64,000 nt of DNA. It comes from Hortaea werneckii (lineage: Eukaryota; Ascomycota; Dothideomycetes; Mycosphaerellales; Teratosphaeriaceae). Each line of letters begins with the position of its first letter. Within the stretch, counting starts at the first letter, position 1. The position numbers and the translations under genes were made by a program. Under the pieces are notes generated by a model. That model had not been told where the DNA came from, ran no database searches, and saw nothing but the letters and a program-made list of their open reading frames with translations. The DNA lies in contig JBAOKB010000063.1 in the NCBI GenBank assembly GCA_037044905.1, forward strand, positions 62,001-126,000, given 5' to 3'. Positions 63,156 through 64,000 of the stretch are shown here, piece by piece.

Positions 63156-64000
63156 GAATAGTATCCTGGCGAGTTGGCGTCTTCGAGACAGATCTCCCAA
63201 TCAAGGGGTCCATGTCGTGGGCCTAGGATAACCTTTCCTTGTGTCACTAATACCTTGATTTGTCCTTTAACAGTGGCTTTGACGTGCCCTAGTATCATGT
63301 TTCTCCATATTGGTAGTTGCACTAGTGGTCCTATGGGCTTTAGTTCCCATTGCTTCGTGGACTCGGTCAACTTGTGTCGCATTGCCTCCAACGATATGAG
63401 GTCTTCTTGATAAGCTTCCTGGATTCGGTGTAGTTCATGAAGTCGTGCCTTAATGATCTGGATTCGTTCTCTAACGCTTCTGGGAATGTGGATTCCATCG
63501 GGCGTTACATAGCTTCCATCAGGTTGGAATGTGCTTCCAATCGGTGGTCGTTCTTGCACGTATGCTGCTGCATCGTAATCGACGTTGACAAGTCGATAGT
63601 TCCAGAACATTGCTCTAATTCGGTTGAGCATGTTGTCGAACTCGATCGGGTGAAGTCGTCGTTTCCCTTGGATCTTGGGGAATACAGTCTCGAGTTGATG
63701 CATAATAAAGATCATTATCCTTTTGATGGGTTCAGATCCTTAAATGGTGAATGTCGATATTTCAAGGTCGTCTGGCTCTTCGTCATCTGTATATTCTTCC
63801 TCTAATGAACTACCGTCCTGCGCTGCTATCGTCTGCGCTATCATTTGTAGTTGTTCCAGGTTTGGTCCCGTAAGTTCCGGTTCGGGGTCGTTATTTTGTG
63901 GAGATTCTTCTTCCTCTAGCAGTTCTTCTTCCTGCTCAGGGGGTGTGTTTTCTTGCAGAGTTGCGTCCTCCCAATTGAATGGTGGTGGAGACCTTCCTCT
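63110..64000 (-). pseudogene. gag: Gypsy-2 gag, C-terminal part
   Basis: Only the last 297 codons are inside the window. TAA at 63740-63742 interrupts the frame where Gypsy-1 has CAA. The position that is a stop in Gypsy-1 (20203) is CAA here. The zinc knuckle and capsid lie beyond the window edge. Confidence 0.88.
63149..63155 (-). other. Slippery heptamer in Gypsy-2
   Basis: The same A-AAA-AAC as in Gypsy-1, in the same frame relation to gag and pol. Confidence 0.65.

Larger units (their letters stand above)
58770..64000 (-). mobile_element. Gypsy-2: second chromovirus copy, truncated by window
   Basis: Same family as Gypsy-1, opposite orientation; the 3' LTR is at the left and the 5' half of gag plus the 5' LTR lie beyond the window. 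It keeps the integrase part that Gypsy-1 lost. It has its own RIP-type stops at positions where Gypsy-1 has sense codons. It is inserted in the pogo-like relic. Confidence 0.93.

Overview
This window is nuclear DNA from a filamentous ascomycete (Pezizomycotina). Genes are interrupted by 40-190 nt introns with GT/AG borders and CTAAC- or CTGAC-like branch sites. Several gene families are fungal (Hpc2, RPAP1/Rba50, Gaa1, Cog3, rhomboid Rbd2). Repeats carry the CpA-to-TpA mutations left by repeat-induced point mutation (RIP). The exact class cannot be fixed from the sequence.

Layout. (1) 1-16.6 kb is gene-poor and accessory in character: an unknown ORF at the left edge, a small membrane protein, then a cluster of a coiled-coil/kinase-like gene (apparently frameshifted), a divergently placed PD-(D/E)XK nuclease-like gene and a small spliced coiled-coil gene. 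(2) 17.0-26.3 kb is a nested transposon. An old RIP-destroyed DNA transposon with terminal inverted repeats and a DDE_3-like transposase relic is split by a nearly complete Ty3/Gypsy chromovirus (402-bp LTRs). (3) 26.7-29.2 kb holds two tandem, spliced Y_phosphatase3-type genes that have both lost the HCX5R catalytic loop. (4) 31-57 kb is the conserved core: an RRM protein, Cog3, a mitochondrial carrier, a large helical protein, mitochondrial ribosomal protein uS2m, Hpc2, RPAP1/Rba50, a rhomboid protease, Gaa1 and a proline-rich unknown. Genes here alternate between tail-to-tail and head-to-head pairs. An unusual array of about eight diverged ~230-bp repeats lies at 38.3-40.4 kb. (5) 57.5-64 kb is a RIP-destroyed pogo-like element interrupted by a second copy of the same chromovirus, in the opposite orientation and running off the window.

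The core genes are housekeeping: Golgi tethering, mitochondrial transport and translation, histone-gene/chromatin control, RNA polymerase II assembly, intramembrane proteolysis and GPI anchoring. The most unusual items are the twin pseudophosphatases, the antisense zinc-cluster-like ORF kept intact in both chromovirus copies while gag and pol decay, the chromovirus expression signals (a candidate self-priming site and an A-AAA-AAC slippery heptamer), the kinase-like/nuclease-like gene pair, and the ~230-bp repeat array. Exon borders were deduced by eye from splice signals, reading frame and family resemblance. No alignment or search was run.
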